Assembly: GCF_013404075.1 (NCBI RefSeq)
Contig: NZ_JACBJQ010000019.1
Location: 62,001 to 126,000 of the forward strand
DNA length: 64,000 nt
DNA from: Mycolicibacterium vinylchloridicum
Lineage (GTDB): Bacteria > Actinomycetota > Actinomycetes > Mycobacteriales > Mycobacteriaceae
Direction of reading: 5' to 3'
Part shown: in pieces, positions 17,134 through 25,407 of the stretch
Position numbering within the stretch: position 1 is the first letter of the stretch
Layout: each line of letters begins with the position of its first letter
Translations under genes and position numbers: made by a program
The notes under the pieces: model-generated
The model's input: only the letters and a program-made list of their open reading frames with translations
The model's database searches: none
What the model was told of the DNA's origin: nothing

Positions 17134-18041
17134 AGGTTGCGAGCGAACCAGTCCTGCAAGCGAGTCCACGCATCGGCGGCGGCGACGGCGTTGTAGCGCG
17201 GCCCCGAGTCGTTGAAGAACGCGTGGTCGGCGTCGGGCTCGACGACGAGCTCGTTGACCACACCGGCCTGATCCAGCGCCGCCTTGGCGGCCGGTTCCGA
17301 CGAGGTGACGCGTTGATCCAACGCCCCGTAGAGACCGAGCACCGCCGCGTTCTTCGACCCGGAGAAATCCGGATTGTCCGGCAGCGGCCCGTAGAACGGC
17401 ACCGCCGCGGCCAGCCGTGGCTCACCGGAGGCCAACAGCCGCCACACCAGTCCCCCGCCGAAGCAAAAGCCGACGGCCGCGAGTTTTTGACCCGGTGACC
17501 GGCGGGCCACCTCGTCGAGGCCGGAGCGGAGATCGGCGATGAACCGGTCGGGCGCGATATTGCCCAACGCCGCGGTCGCGGCGGCCGGGTCGGTGAACGT
17601 GCCGGTGCCGCCTTCCTCGGAGAGCAGGTCGATGGCCAGTGCGGAGTAGCCGATTCCGGCCAGCCGGCCGGCGACCGAGCGGACCCAGTCGTTGAGGCCT
17701 TTGTTCTCGTGGATGACGAGGACCGCTCCGCGCGGGTTGGCGGCCTGCGCCCAACTGCCCTGCAGCTGCCCGTTCGGACCCGGCCAGGTGATGGGTGTGG
17801 TCGCCACGGCGCTCGCCATCCCCGGCGCCGGCACCGCAGACGTCGGTGCGGGCGATGACGGCGCGGACGAAGCCGGCTCGGTCGTCGTTTTGTCGGTGGC
17901 GCAGGCGGTGATCAATGCACTGGCGGCGGCGGTACCCACACCCAGCAGCGCCAGGCGCCGCAGGGCTTCACGGCGGCTCAGCAGGCCGTCGACGTGATCG
18001 GTGGCGATCTCTTCGGCGATGTAGCGCTGTAGTGGAGTCAC
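17130..18041 (-). CDS. dienelactone hydrolase-family lipoprotein
   Basis: A 303-residue exported alpha/beta hydrolase. Residues 22-47 hold a twin-arginine-like signal (SRREALRRLALLGVG) ending in a lipobox (LITAC, Cys47), so the protein is probably Tat-exported and lipid-anchored. A Thr/Ser/Pro linker follows. The DLH domain has VIHENKGLNDWVR and the nucleophile Cys193 in GFCFGGG, with DADHAFF supplying the His. Substrates of the family are enol-lactones or other esters; the true one is unknown. GTG 18039-18041 is chosen because it keeps the N-terminal helix intact. Confidence 0.85.
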   Translation of the reverse strand: MTPLQRYIAEEIATDHVDGLLSRREALRRLALLGVGTAAASALITACATDKTTTEPASSAPSSPAPTSAVPAPGMASAVATTPITWPGPNGQLQGSWAQAANPRGAVLVIHENKGLNDWVRSVAGRLAGIGYSALAIDLLSEEGGTGTFTDPAAATAALGNIAPDRFIADLRSGLDEVARRSPGQKLAAVGFCFGGGLVWRLLASGEPRLAAAVPFYGPLPDNPDFSGSKNAAVLGLYGALDQRVTSSEPAAKAALDQAGVVNELVVEPDADHAFFNDSGPRYNAVAAADAWTRLQDWFARNL

Positions 18042-18108
18042 CCACGCGAGTATGCGCCCAGTGGGTAAGCGTGGGCTGTAAGCATGATCGGCGACGGAGG
18101 TGGCAAAC

Positions 18109-18621
18109 ATGGCCGAACACGAAGTACTACCCGGTGCGGAGGCATTCGAACGGGTGGTGGGGCTGCTGGATTACCCGATGTTCGTCGTGACGACCCGTGT
18201 CGGGGACCAACGCGCGGGCTGCCTGGTGGGATTCAGCAGTCAGGTCTCGATACATCCGCCGCGCTATCTGGTCGGCCTGTCCAAGAAGAACCACACCTAC
18301 CGCGTCACCGAACAGGGCGCGACGCACCTGGCGGTACATCTGCTGGCCGAAGAACACCGGGACTTGGCGCGACTGTTCGGCAGTGAGACCGGTGACCGGA
18401 TCGACAAGTTCAGTCGGTGCCGGTGGTGGGACGGCCCGGAGGGGTTGCCGATCCTCACCGACGCCGCTGCGTGGTTCGCCGGGGCCATCCTCGATCGGTT
18501 CGACCTCGGTGATCACGTGGGGCACCTGACCGAGCCGGTGGCCGGCGCCGCACCCGACCGGTTCGGGGACCTGGTGACGTTCGCCGACGTCAAGGACTTG
18601 GAGCCGGGCCATGAGGCCTGA
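18109..18621 (+). CDS. flavin reductase-like (FMN-binding split barrel) protein
   Basis: A 170-residue protein of the flavin reductase domain family: YPMFVVTTRVGDQRAGCLVG, SIHPPRYLVGLSKKNHT, AVHLLAEEHRDLARLFG, the standard blocks for FMN/NAD(P)H-dependent flavin reductases that feed monooxygenases. ATG 18109 lies 8 nt after GGAGG (18096-18100), so the in-frame GTG 18100 is not used. The stop overlaps the SDR start by 11 bp, implying translational coupling; the pair may supply reduced flavin and a carbonyl/alcohol step in one pathway (inference). Confidence 0.85.
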   Translation: MAEHEVLPGAEAFERVVGLLDYPMFVVTTRVGDQRAGCLVGFSSQVSIHPPRYLVGLSKKNHTYRVTEQGATHLAVHLLAEEHRDLARLFGSETGDRIDKFSRCRWWDGPEGLPILTDAAAWFAGAILDRFDLGDHVGHLTEPVAGAAPDRFGDLVTFADVKDLEPGHEA

Positions 18622-19528
18622 CCGGTTGACGGATCGGATCGCGGTGGTTGCCGGCGCGACCAGGGGCGCCGGCCGGGGAGTCGCGGCCGCCTTGGGTGAG
18701 GCGGGAGCGACCGTCATCTGCACCGGTCGCAGCAGCAACAGGGGCCGTGGCGGATCCGACTATGACCGGCCGGAGACGATCGAGGGCACCGCCGGACTCG
18801 TCGACGAGGTGGGCGGCAGCGGCGTGGCCGTGCAGGTCGACCACCTCGACCCTGAGCAGGTAGCCGGGCTTGCCGATCGAATCCGCGCCGATTACGGCCG
18901 GATCGACGTGCTGGTCAACGACATCTGGGGTGCGGAGATCCTCAAGGGCGGTCCAACCAGCTGGAACCGCCCGATCTGGGAACACGACATCGACGACGGG
19001 TTGCGCATTCTGCGTCTGGGGATCGACACCCACTTGATTACCGCACACGCACTGCTGCCGCTGCTGGTTGCGCAACCCGGTGGCCTGCTCGTCGAAATCA
19101 CTGATGGCACCGCCGAATACAACGCCGGGAATTACCGGCTGTCGGCGTTCTACGACGCGGTGAAATGCGCGGTCAACCGGATGGCCTTCGCCATCGGACA
19201 CGAACTGACGCCCTACGGCGCGACCGCCGTCGCCATCACGCCGGGGTGGCTGCGCTCGGAGATGATGCTCGACAACTACCGCGTCAGCGAGGACACCTGG
19301 CGGCAGGCGCTGGAGTCCGATCGCGCCGACGGCGGCCCGACCGCGCCGCCCGGCTTCGCCGAATCGGAGTCGCCGCGCTATGTCGGCCGGGCCGTTGCGG
19401 CCGTCGCCGCCGACCAGCAACGATCGCGCTGGCACCAGCGCTCGGTGACCGCTGCCGAGCTGGCTCGCGAGTACGGTTTCACCGATATCGACGGCCGGCA
19501 GCCGGACGCCTGGTCACAGCATCAGTAA
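18611..19528 (+). CDS. short-chain dehydrogenase/reductase
   Basis: A 305-residue SDR: cofactor loop VVAGATRGAGRGVAAALGEAGA, then CTGRSS with an Arg suggesting NADP(H), VNDIWG in place of the usual NNAG, and the catalytic YxxxK in FYDAVKCAVNR. It is larger than a minimal SDR because of inserts around residues 100-120. Likely orthologous to Rv1882c. It overlaps the flavin reductase gene and is followed by a 66-bp spacer holding an inverted repeat before the amidohydrolase gene. Confidence 0.88.
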   Translation: MRPDRLTDRIAVVAGATRGAGRGVAAALGEAGATVICTGRSSNRGRGGSDYDRPETIEGTAGLVDEVGGSGVAVQVDHLDPEQVAGLADRIRADYGRIDVLVNDIWGAEILKGGPTSWNRPIWEHDIDDGLRILRLGIDTHLITAHALLPLLVAQPGGLLVEITDGTAEYNAGNYRLSAFYDAVKCAVNRMAFAIGHELTPYGATAVAITPGWLRSEMMLDNYRVSEDTWRQALESDRADGGPTAPPGFAESESPRYVGRAVAAVAADQQRSRWHQRSVTAAELAREYGFTDIDGRQPDAWSQHQ

Positions 19529-19541
19529 ACACATCTAAAAA

Positions 19542-19565
19542 AGTGTCCACTAAATCGTTGACACT
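19542..19565. promoter_or_regulatory. inverted repeat overlapping a TTGACA -35, candidate operator
   Basis: AGTGTC (19542-19547) and GACACT (19560-19565) form a perfect 6-bp inverted repeat with a 12-bp spacer. TTGACA (19558-19563) is a good -35 hexamer; 17 bp later comes TTCTAT (19581-19586), a weak -10, followed 8 nt on by the GTG start. A TetR-type repressor binding here would block the -35. Confidence 0.5.
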
Positions 19566-19594
19566 CGTCCTGGCAAACGGTTCTATTGACGCTC

Positions 19595-21388
19595 GTGACA
19601 TACGACACGATCATCCGTAACGGTCGCTGGTTCGACGGGACGGGTGCGCCATCCGGGATCAGGGACATCGGCATCCGGGACGGCCGGGTCGAAACGATCA
19701 GCCTGCGCCCGCTCGACGTGACCGGCTGCGAGGACGTCGTCGATGCTGCCGGCAAATGGGTGATGCCCGGCATGGTCGACGTCCACACCCACTACGACGT
19801 CGAGGTGTTGGGCGGCCCGGGCCTGCCGGAGTCGGTGCGCCACGGCGTCACCACGGTCCTGCTCGGTTCCTGTTCACTGTCGACGATCCATGTCGGTGGC
19901 AGCGACGCCGGCGACCTTTTCGGACGGGTCGAGGCGATCCCGCGCGAGCACGTCATCGCTGCCATCGATGGCGCCAAGACATGGCAGAGCGCCGAGCAAT
20001 ACGTTCAGGCGCTGGAGTCCCGGCCGCTCGGCCCCAACATCGCGGCGTTCATCGGCCATTCCGATATGCGGACCGCCGTCATGGGATTGGACCGCGCAAC
20101 CCGAAAAGATGTGCGGCCCAACGCCGGCCAGCAGCGCGAGATGGAGCGCATGCTCGCTGAAGCGCTGGACGCCGGATTCGTCGGGCTATCCTCGCAGCAG
20201 CTGCTGTTCGACAAGATCGACGGCGAGACCTGCCGGTCCCGGACGCTGCCGTCCACCTACGCCAAGCCGCGCGAGTTGCGCCGGCTCAAGACACTGCTGC
20301 GCAAGCGTGGCCGGGTGCTGCAGTCCGGGCCGGACATCCAGAATCCGTTGAACCTCATCTCCCAAGTGGCGCAATCGCTTCCGGTGCTGCGCGACAAGCT
20401 CAAGACCAGCCTGCTTTCGGCCGCCGACGTCAAGGCCAACCCGTTCGCGATCCTGATCATGGGCCCGCTGGCCAGGGTGGCCAACAAGTTCGGCGGTGAC
20501 TTCCGCTGGCAGCACCTTCCGGTTCCGTTCGAGGTCTACGCCGACGGTATCGACCTGGTGGTGTTCGAGGAATTCGGATCGGGTGCGGCCGCGCTGCATC
20601 TGCGTGACGAGGTCGAGCGCAATGCACTGCTGAGCGACGAGAACTACCGCCGCCAGTTCCGCAAGGACTACGACAACAAGTTCGGGGTGCGGGTCTGGCA
20701 CCGCGATTTCTTCGACGCCGAGATCGTCGACTGTCCTGACGAATCCGTGGTGGGCAAGTCCTTCGGCCAGGTCGGCAAGGACCGCGGCGGGTTGCATCCG
20801 GTCGACGCGTTCCTGGACCTGGTGGTAGAGCACGGCGCCAAGCTGCGCTGGCGCACGACCATCTCCAACCACCGCCCCGAAGTGCTCAAGAAGCTGGCCA
20901 AGGATCCCGGCATCCAGATGGGCTTCTCCGATGCCGGTGCGCACCTGCGCAACATGGCGTTCTACAACTACGGCCTGCGGCTGCTGCGACACGTGCGCGA
21001 CGCCGACCGCAGCGGGCGTCCGTTCATGTCGGTCGAGCAGGCCGTGCACCGGATGACCGGCGAACTGGCCGACTGGTATCAGATCGACGCCGGCCACCTG
21101 CGCGTAGGTGATCGCGCCGACCTCGTCATCGTGAACCCCGGTCAGCTGGACAGCCGCCTCGACGATTACGCCGAGAGCCCCGTCGAGCAGTACGGCGGAT
21201 TGGCCCGGATGGTCAACCGCAACGACGACGCCGTCGAGCTGGTGCTGATCGGTGGGCGCGCGGTGGTCCGCAACGGCGAACCGACCGACGTGCTCGGCGC
21301 CCAGCGCACCGGAAGCTTCCTACGGGTGGGCCGGCCGACGCCCGCACCCCGAACGACAACGGAATCGGAGCTGGCCCATGTCAATTGA
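19595..21388 (+). CDS. amidohydrolase family protein (N-acyl-D-amino-acid deacylase-like)
   Basis: A 597-residue metal-dependent hydrolase: N-terminal beta-strands (YDTIIRNGRWFDGTGAP), metal site DVHTHYDVEVLG, HGVTTVLLGSCSLS, FIGHSD, later RTTISNHRPE, GFSDAGAHLRNM and C-terminal GDRADLVIVNP. This is the D-aminoacylase/dihydroorotase branch, extended by an insert around 230-400. Substrate unknown. TTG 19586 is the longest start, but GTG 19595 is preferred because it fits a near-leaderless promoter. Its stop overlaps the next gene by 11 bp. Confidence 0.85.
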   Translation: MTYDTIIRNGRWFDGTGAPSGIRDIGIRDGRVETISLRPLDVTGCEDVVDAAGKWVMPGMVDVHTHYDVEVLGGPGLPESVRHGVTTVLLGSCSLSTIHVGGSDAGDLFGRVEAIPREHVIAAIDGAKTWQSAEQYVQALESRPLGPNIAAFIGHSDMRTAVMGLDRATRKDVRPNAGQQREMERMLAEALDAGFVGLSSQQLLFDKIDGETCRSRTLPSTYAKPRELRRLKTLLRKRGRVLQSGPDIQNPLNLISQVAQSLPVLRDKLKTSLLSAADVKANPFAILIMGPLARVANKFGGDFRWQHLPVPFEVYADGIDLVVFEEFGSGAAALHLRDEVERNALLSDENYRRQFRKDYDNKFGVRVWHRDFFDAEIVDCPDESVVGKSFGQVGKDRGGLHPVDAFLDLVVEHGAKLRWRTTISNHRPEVLKKLAKDPGIQMGFSDAGAHLRNMAFYNYGLRLLRHVRDADRSGRPFMSVEQAVHRMTGELADWYQIDAGHLRVGDRADLVIVNPGQLDSRLDDYAESPVEQYGGLARMVNRNDDAVELVLIGGRAVVRNGEPTDVLGAQRTGSFLRVGRPTPAPRTTTESELAHVN

Positions 21389-21848
21389 CACCTCGGCGGT
21401 ACCCACTGAAATCGCTCATACCGTGCTGGGCATGTGGAAGGCGTTGTCCAACCGGGACTGGGAGACACTCAAGACATACCTGGCCGACGACTGCATCTAC
21501 GTCGACATGCCGGTCGGGCCGATCGCGGCCGCGCGCGGTCCCGAGGACATCGTCAAGCGACTGAAGATCGGCCTGGAGCCGTTGGCCGGCTACGAAAACC
21601 ACGACGGCGTCCTGGTGAGCAACGGCGTTGACACGATGTACGAGCACTCCGAGACGTGGACGTTCAAGACGGGCGAGCAGGGTGTGCTGCGCTTTGTCAC
21701 CGTGCACAAAGTCGAGGGCGGCAAGATCACGCTGTGGAAGGACTACTGGGACATGAACGGGCTGACGGGTTTCGCCCCGCCGACCTGGCTCGAGGACCTG
21801 GCTTCTGCTGACATGTCGTGGATGTTCGACGCCACCGGACTGATCTGA
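21378..21848 (+). CDS. limonene-1,2-epoxide hydrolase-like / NTF2-fold protein
   Basis: A 156-residue protein with the LEH/SnoaL cone fold: an N-terminal helix with MWKALSNRDWETLKTYLADD, YVDMPVGPIAAARGPEDIVKRL, and VHKVEGGKITLWKDYWDMNGLTG, where the last block resembles the catalytic-side strand of EphG-type hydrolases. Whether the Asp-Arg-Asp triad is complete cannot be confirmed without structural alignment. The overlapping start with the amidohydrolase suggests they act on the same metabolite. A 13-bp hairpin terminator follows. Confidence 0.82.
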   Translation: MSIDTSAVPTEIAHTVLGMWKALSNRDWETLKTYLADDCIYVDMPVGPIAAARGPEDIVKRLKIGLEPLAGYENHDGVLVSNGVDTMYEHSETWTFKTGEQGVLRFVTVHKVEGGKITLWKDYWDMNGLTGFAPPTWLEDLASADMSWMFDATGLI

Positions 21849-21858
21849 TCTGAGCTCA

Positions 21859-21890
21859 CGGTGGCCGTCACGGTCCTGTGACGGCCACCG
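21859..21890. terminator. bidirectional hairpin terminator between convergent genes
   Basis: CGGTGGCCGTCAC (21859-21871) and GTGACGGCCACCG (21878-21890) form a perfect 13-bp stem with a 6-nt loop. It lies between the plus-strand NTF2 gene (stop 21848) and the minus-strand gene ending at 21907. Confidence 0.85.
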
Positions 21891-21906
21891 CGAACACCCC
21901 CGAACG

Positions 21907-22980
21907 TCAGGCTGCGCCGTGATGGCGCGCCGAACCGCCCTTACCGCTGGCCTTTTCGCCGTGCGTGGTCGAAGAGCCGGTGGCCTTCTTGCCGCTGCTG
22001 GCCGCCTTGCCGCCGGACGTCGCCGGGCTGTGCGCCCTTGACGACCTCGCTGTGGTGACCGACGACGTTGCGCCAGTTGAGCTTTCGTCCGTCTTCGTGG
22101 ACGTTGTCGTCGCCTCGGCGGGCGCGGCGACCTTCGCCGACAGCGTCTTGGCGGCCGACGCGGGAGGCGTCGGCGCAGTGATGGCGTCGGCAATGGCGTC
22201 GCGCAACTTCAGCAGTGCCGCGATCGCACCGCCCCCGCCGACCCCGTCCAGCGGGGTAAGCAGACCGGGCGTCATCTCGTCACCATTGAGGAAGGCGTTC
22301 ACGAGTTGCGCCGGCGCGTTGATGAGTGCGCTTGCCGCCGTGACGAAGTCGCCCGCCTTGACCGCGTCGACCACCGCCTGTGCCGAGTTGCCGAACTGGG
22401 TGATGGTGGCATAGATCGGTGAGATCACCGCGATTCCGGTCAGCAGCAGATTGACCCCGCCCAGTGCTCCGATCACATTGGCGACGTTCTGCACCGCGTT
22501 CTGAACGATCGGGATCGCCGCGCTGATCGGGATGATCGCCAGGAATGCGGGTGGCAGAAGCACATTGCCCCAGATCGTCTGCACGGCGTCTGCCACCTGT
22601 CCGGCGGCGAGCTGTTGAGCGGCGGTGAAGAACGCCTGCGGCATGGCGGTGAAGGTTGCGACCGCTTGGCCGAACGTCTGCGATGCGGTGTCGACGATGG
22701 TGTTGGCGTTGGCGAGCAGGTTGGCGGCCAGCTTGCTCAGGATGGGCGTCGGGTCGGTCTGCACCTGGGTTCCGAGCGCGCTGAGGTTGGTGAAGCTCGT
22801 CCCGATGACCTGGACCCATTCCTCGATCGGGTTCACGAAGGCCGCCATCTGGACGTCGGCCGACCGAAGAGACGGTAGCTGCACGGCAGGCGAATACGCC
22901 ACGACCGGAGTCAGGGCGATGGCGCTCGCGCCCACGAGGGCAACTCCCGTGGTGACTGTTCTATTGAGGGCTGACTGCAT
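21907..22980 (-). CDS. exported mycobacterial protein with Ala/Ser/Lys-rich tail, unknown function
   Basis: A 357-residue protein with a signal peptide (NRTVTTGVALVGASAIALTP), then VQMAAFVNPIEEWVQVIG and a largely hydrophobic helical region to about residue 265. The rest is a low-complexity tail rich in Ala, Ser, Thr, Lys and His (about 275-357), which could bind wall polymers. The NPIEEWVQVIGTSFTNL block recurs in a family of exported proteins of unknown function in non-tuberculous mycobacteria, as I recall it. ATG 22978-22980 follows AAGGAG by 6 nt. The 514-bp AT-rich region upstream hints at complex control. Confidence 0.75.
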   Translation of the reverse strand: MQSALNRTVTTGVALVGASAIALTPVVAYSPAVQLPSLRSADVQMAAFVNPIEEWVQVIGTSFTNLSALGTQVQTDPTPILSKLAANLLANANTIVDTASQTFGQAVATFTAMPQAFFTAAQQLAAGQVADAVQTIWGNVLLPPAFLAIIPISAAIPIVQNAVQNVANVIGALGGVNLLLTGIAVISPIYATITQFGNSAQAVVDAVKAGDFVTAASALINAPAQLVNAFLNGDEMTPGLLTPLDGVGGGGAIAALLKLRDAIADAITAPTPPASAAKTLSAKVAAPAEATTTSTKTDESSTGATSSVTTARSSRAHSPATSGGKAASSGKKATGSSTTHGEKASGKGGSARHHGAA

Positions 22981-23494
22981 TGTGTGCTCCTTCATCTGAT
23001 CCACAAGGCCCCCGGATTCGGAACCTACCCGCGAGTAAGTACGCGAGTTATGTCTTTTGTGAAAATGGTCGCTCGTGTCAGTGAAGTTTTTACATCGTGA
23101 ATACGGCCGGGAGTATGTCCTCAAATAGCCTGTACGCCAACCTGATTGAATGCTGTGAATGGCTGACGCACGCGCAAATTAATTGACAGCAAGTTTCCAG
23201 GAATTTACTTGATCCCGCGAGTAATTAGCTAAACGAATAGATCTGTTGACGGAATCGACAGTTTCGATTGACGGACGCGACGGTCGCCGGGCACGGCTCG
23301 TTCGCCCCCACCACCTGCCCTTTCAACTGTCCGGTTGGCTCGTTCCATTCGATCGTCGACAGTGGCGCAGTCGTGACGAACGGAAGTTTGCCAACTCCGT
23401 AGCTCGGTGGTCTGGACAAAGCCAGGCCGACAGACCCGCCGCAGCGCTACGCTGAGCGAGCCGGAACGGCCGGCCCGAACGTCAGGAGGCAGAG
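22981..23494. other. long AT-rich intergenic region between divergent exported-protein genes
   Basis: No convincing gene lies in these 514 bp. Base composition is clearly more AT-rich than the flanks, especially 23040-23260. It contains three copies of GCGAGTWA (see the repeat entry), a TTGACA at 23183-23188 and two further TTGAC motifs near 23245 and 23269. It probably holds the promoters for the divergent genes at 22980 and 23495. An unannotated small RNA cannot be excluded. Confidence 0.5.
23028..23226. repeat. three copies of a GCGAGTWA element
   Basis: CCCGCGAGTAAGT (23028-23040), ACGCGAGTTA (23041-23050) and CCCGCGAGTAATT (23214-23226) share the core GCGAGTWA. Each equals one half of a TTACTCGCGAGTAA palindrome, a shape used by TetR-type operators. 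The first two are adjacent in the leader of the minus-strand gene starting at 22980; the third is 174 bp further upstream. Confidence 0.45.
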
Positions 23495-23893
23495 ATGCAC
23501 GGGATCGTCATTGCGCCGCTGATCGCGGGCACCTTCGTGGCCGCGACGATCTCGCTCGCCGGCCCGTCATCGGCCACTTCGTGTCACTCGGCGAGCTGCG
23601 TGCCGAATGTGGCTCAGAACGTCGTCGGCGGCACACCCTGCACGCCGAGCCCGTCATTCGTGTTCGGGATGGATGCCCAGAACGGGACGCTCATCTGCGC
23701 GGCCAGCGGCGTGTGGATGCCGACCGGCCCGCTCGTCGGCGAGGCTCAGAACGCCCTGCCCTGCACGACGCCGGGTACCACCGCGCAACAACGGATGGCC
23801 GGTGACGAGTGGGAGGTCAAGGTGCCAGGGGTGCCCCTGATCTGCAGCGGGCCGGCCGACATCGCCCGCTGGATTCACTTCCCGCCCGCCTAG
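23495..23893 (+). CDS. small secreted Cys-containing protein
   Basis: A 132-residue protein with a signal peptide (residues 1 to about 27, ending SSA) and six cysteines in the mature part (CHSASC, GTPCTP, ICAASG, LPCTTPG, ICSGP), arranged so that up to three disulfides are possible. ATG 23495 follows AGGAGG by 6 nt, a strong site. It shows no known catalytic motif. It may belong to the small secreted mycobacterial antigen-like proteins. It ends 3 bp before the convergent DUF202 gene. Confidence 0.75.
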   Translation: MHGIVIAPLIAGTFVAATISLAGPSSATSCHSASCVPNVAQNVVGGTPCTPSPSFVFGMDAQNGTLICAASGVWMPTGPLVGEAQNALPCTTPGTTAQQRMAGDEWEVKVPGVPLICSGPADIARWIHFPPA

Positions 23894-23896
23894 GGG

Positions 23897-24301
23897 TCAC
23901 AACCGCCAGAGCACCACGACGAGCGCGACGAGGCCGAGCACCGCGATCAGGCCTGCCATCACGCCCGCGATCGAAAATGGCATGGGCCCCAACAACTGTC
24001 GGAGTGCCTTCATTTCCTGGTGGTGCTGAATCCAGGCCAGCGTCAGCGCGATCAGGCCGAGCAGGATCAATGTCAGTCCCACGACCCAGGGGCTGACGAT
24101 CGGGCTTCGGCGGTGCTCCTGTTCGGCCAGATATTGGAAGAACTTGAAAATCGTGAAGCCGAACGCGATCAGCGAGGTGCTGGTGCGGATCCACGCCATC
24201 AGCGTTCGCTCCTGCGCCAGGCGCGTGCGTTCGGCAGCCAGTCGGGTTGAGGTGTCCAACTCGCGGTCCGGCATCGGTCCCCCTGACATTCCGTCGTGCA
24301 T
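23897..24301 (-). CDS. DUF202 membrane protein
   Basis: A 134-residue membrane protein with the DUF202 signature RLAAERTRLAQERTLMAWIRTSTSLIAFGFTI, where the conserved Arg and Trp precede the first of three membrane helices. The start is uncertain. ATG 24299-24301 overlaps the stop of the upstream amidohydrolase gene (TAATG), which favours translational coupling; ATG 24274 would give a shorter N-terminus. It is third in a glnA3-amidohydrolase-DUF202 unit. The family has a suggested transport role in fungi, but none is proven in bacteria. Confidence 0.85.
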   Translation of the reverse strand: MHDGMSGGPMPDRELDTSTRLAAERTRLAQERTLMAWIRTSTSLIAFGFTIFKFFQYLAEQEHRRSPIVSPWVVGLTLILLGLIALTLAWIQHHQEMKALRQLLGPMPFSIAGVMAGLIAVLGLVALVVVLWRL

Positions 24302-25407
24302 TACAGCCGGTAGATCCGTCTGGCGTTGTCGCGCCCGATCAGGTCGACCACCCGGATCGCGTCGGCCTGCGCCCACTGCCCCCGTGCGACGAATCCGGTC
24401 AACACCGCGGCCATCCCGGTACGCCACAAGGCCGAACCCAGGTAATGCAACTCCGCGGGCCCGAAGGCATCCGAGGAGTAGAGGATCTTGCGAAACGGCG
24501 CCAACTCCAGGGTCCGCGCGATGAACGCTTCGGCGCGCGCACCCAGATGGTTGATGCTCAGGCCGACATCGAGATACACGTTGTTGAACGCCTGGGCCAG
24601 ATAGCCGGCCTCACGCTCGTACGGATAGCAGTGCAACAGCACGATCGGCGTCGCGCCCGACTGACGTAGGAAGTCCAGCAGCAGCATCGGATTGGTCCGG
24701 TGCAGATCGCAGTCGCGGTCGCCGAGACCGACATGGAACTGCAGCGGCTTGCCGAGCCGCAGTGCTTCGTGCACCCCGAAGCGCAGCAGCACCCGGTCGG
24801 TCAGCCGCACTCCCCCGGCATCGCGCCACCGGGCCGCCGCCTCGCTGACGGCGCGCTCGTCTGGTTCGGACAGATCGCCGTCGAACCCGCCGCGATAGGC
24901 CAGCACCGTCTTCGTCGCAACTGCGGTCGCGGTGCGCTCGTGCAGGATCCGCCGGAACGCGTCGGCGTAGTCGCCCGGCGATGCGGCCGCCTGCTCGGCC
25001 ATCTGCTCGAGTCGCACGATCTCACCGACTCTCCCGCCGGACGCCTCGGCCATCTCGGGCAGACCGGCGATCGCACCGGGAAGGCCGGTGTCCACCAGCC
25101 AGTCGCTGATCCCGGAGGCCGGTAGGAAGATCCGCGCCAGCTGGTCTTCGGTCAACGCGTGGCGGCGGTCCCAATACGCTTGCGGATCGGCATGTTCGGG
25201 TAGACCGAGTAGTGGTGAGCAGTGCGCCCGCACCGCAAACCCGAGCTGAGTGTCGAAGCCGGAATCGAAGTCGGCCAACGGCTCGATATTGGCCTCGTTG
25301 AGGCCGTTCTCGAAGCGCCGACGATCACCGGCTGTCTGCCAGAATCCGTGAACGTGGTTGTCCACCAGGCGCACACCGGCGATGTGATCGGTCAGCGCGG
25401 ACGGCAT
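24301..25407 (-). CDS. amidohydrolase (FluG N-terminal domain type)
   Basis: A 368-residue TIM-barrel metal hydrolase: DNHVHGFW (residues 16-23) as first metal site, PLQFHVGLGD, VLLHCYPYEREAGY, YLDVGLSINHLG and YSSDAFGPAELHYLG as further metal or substrate blocks. It corresponds to M. tuberculosis Rv1879 and to the N-terminal half of fungal FluG. It begins immediately after the stop of the glutamine-synthetase-like gene (no spacer), so the pair reproduces the FluG fusion as two coupled genes. It may hydrolyse a gamma-glutamylated amine made by its partner (inference). Confidence 0.88.
   Translation of the reverse strand: MPSALTDHIAGVRLVDNHVHGFWQTAGDRRRFENGLNEANIEPLADFDSGFDTQLGFAVRAHCSPLLGLPEHADPQAYWDRRHALTEDQLARIFLPASGISDWLVDTGLPGAIAGLPEMAEASGGRVGEIVRLEQMAEQAAASPGDYADAFRRILHERTATAVATKTVLAYRGGFDGDLSEPDERAVSEAAARWRDAGGVRLTDRVLLRFGVHEALRLGKPLQFHVGLGDRDCDLHRTNPMLLLDFLRQSGATPIVLLHCYPYEREAGYLAQAFNNVYLDVGLSINHLGARAEAFIARTLELAPFRKILYSSDAFGPAELHYLGSALWRTGMAAVLTGFVARGQWAQADAIRVVDLIGRDNARRIYRL

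Noticed and set aside
23225..23419. 64-codon minus-strand frame in the AT-rich intergenic region
   Set aside because: No ribosome site, no recognisable motif and no coding-like codon bias; kept as non-coding.
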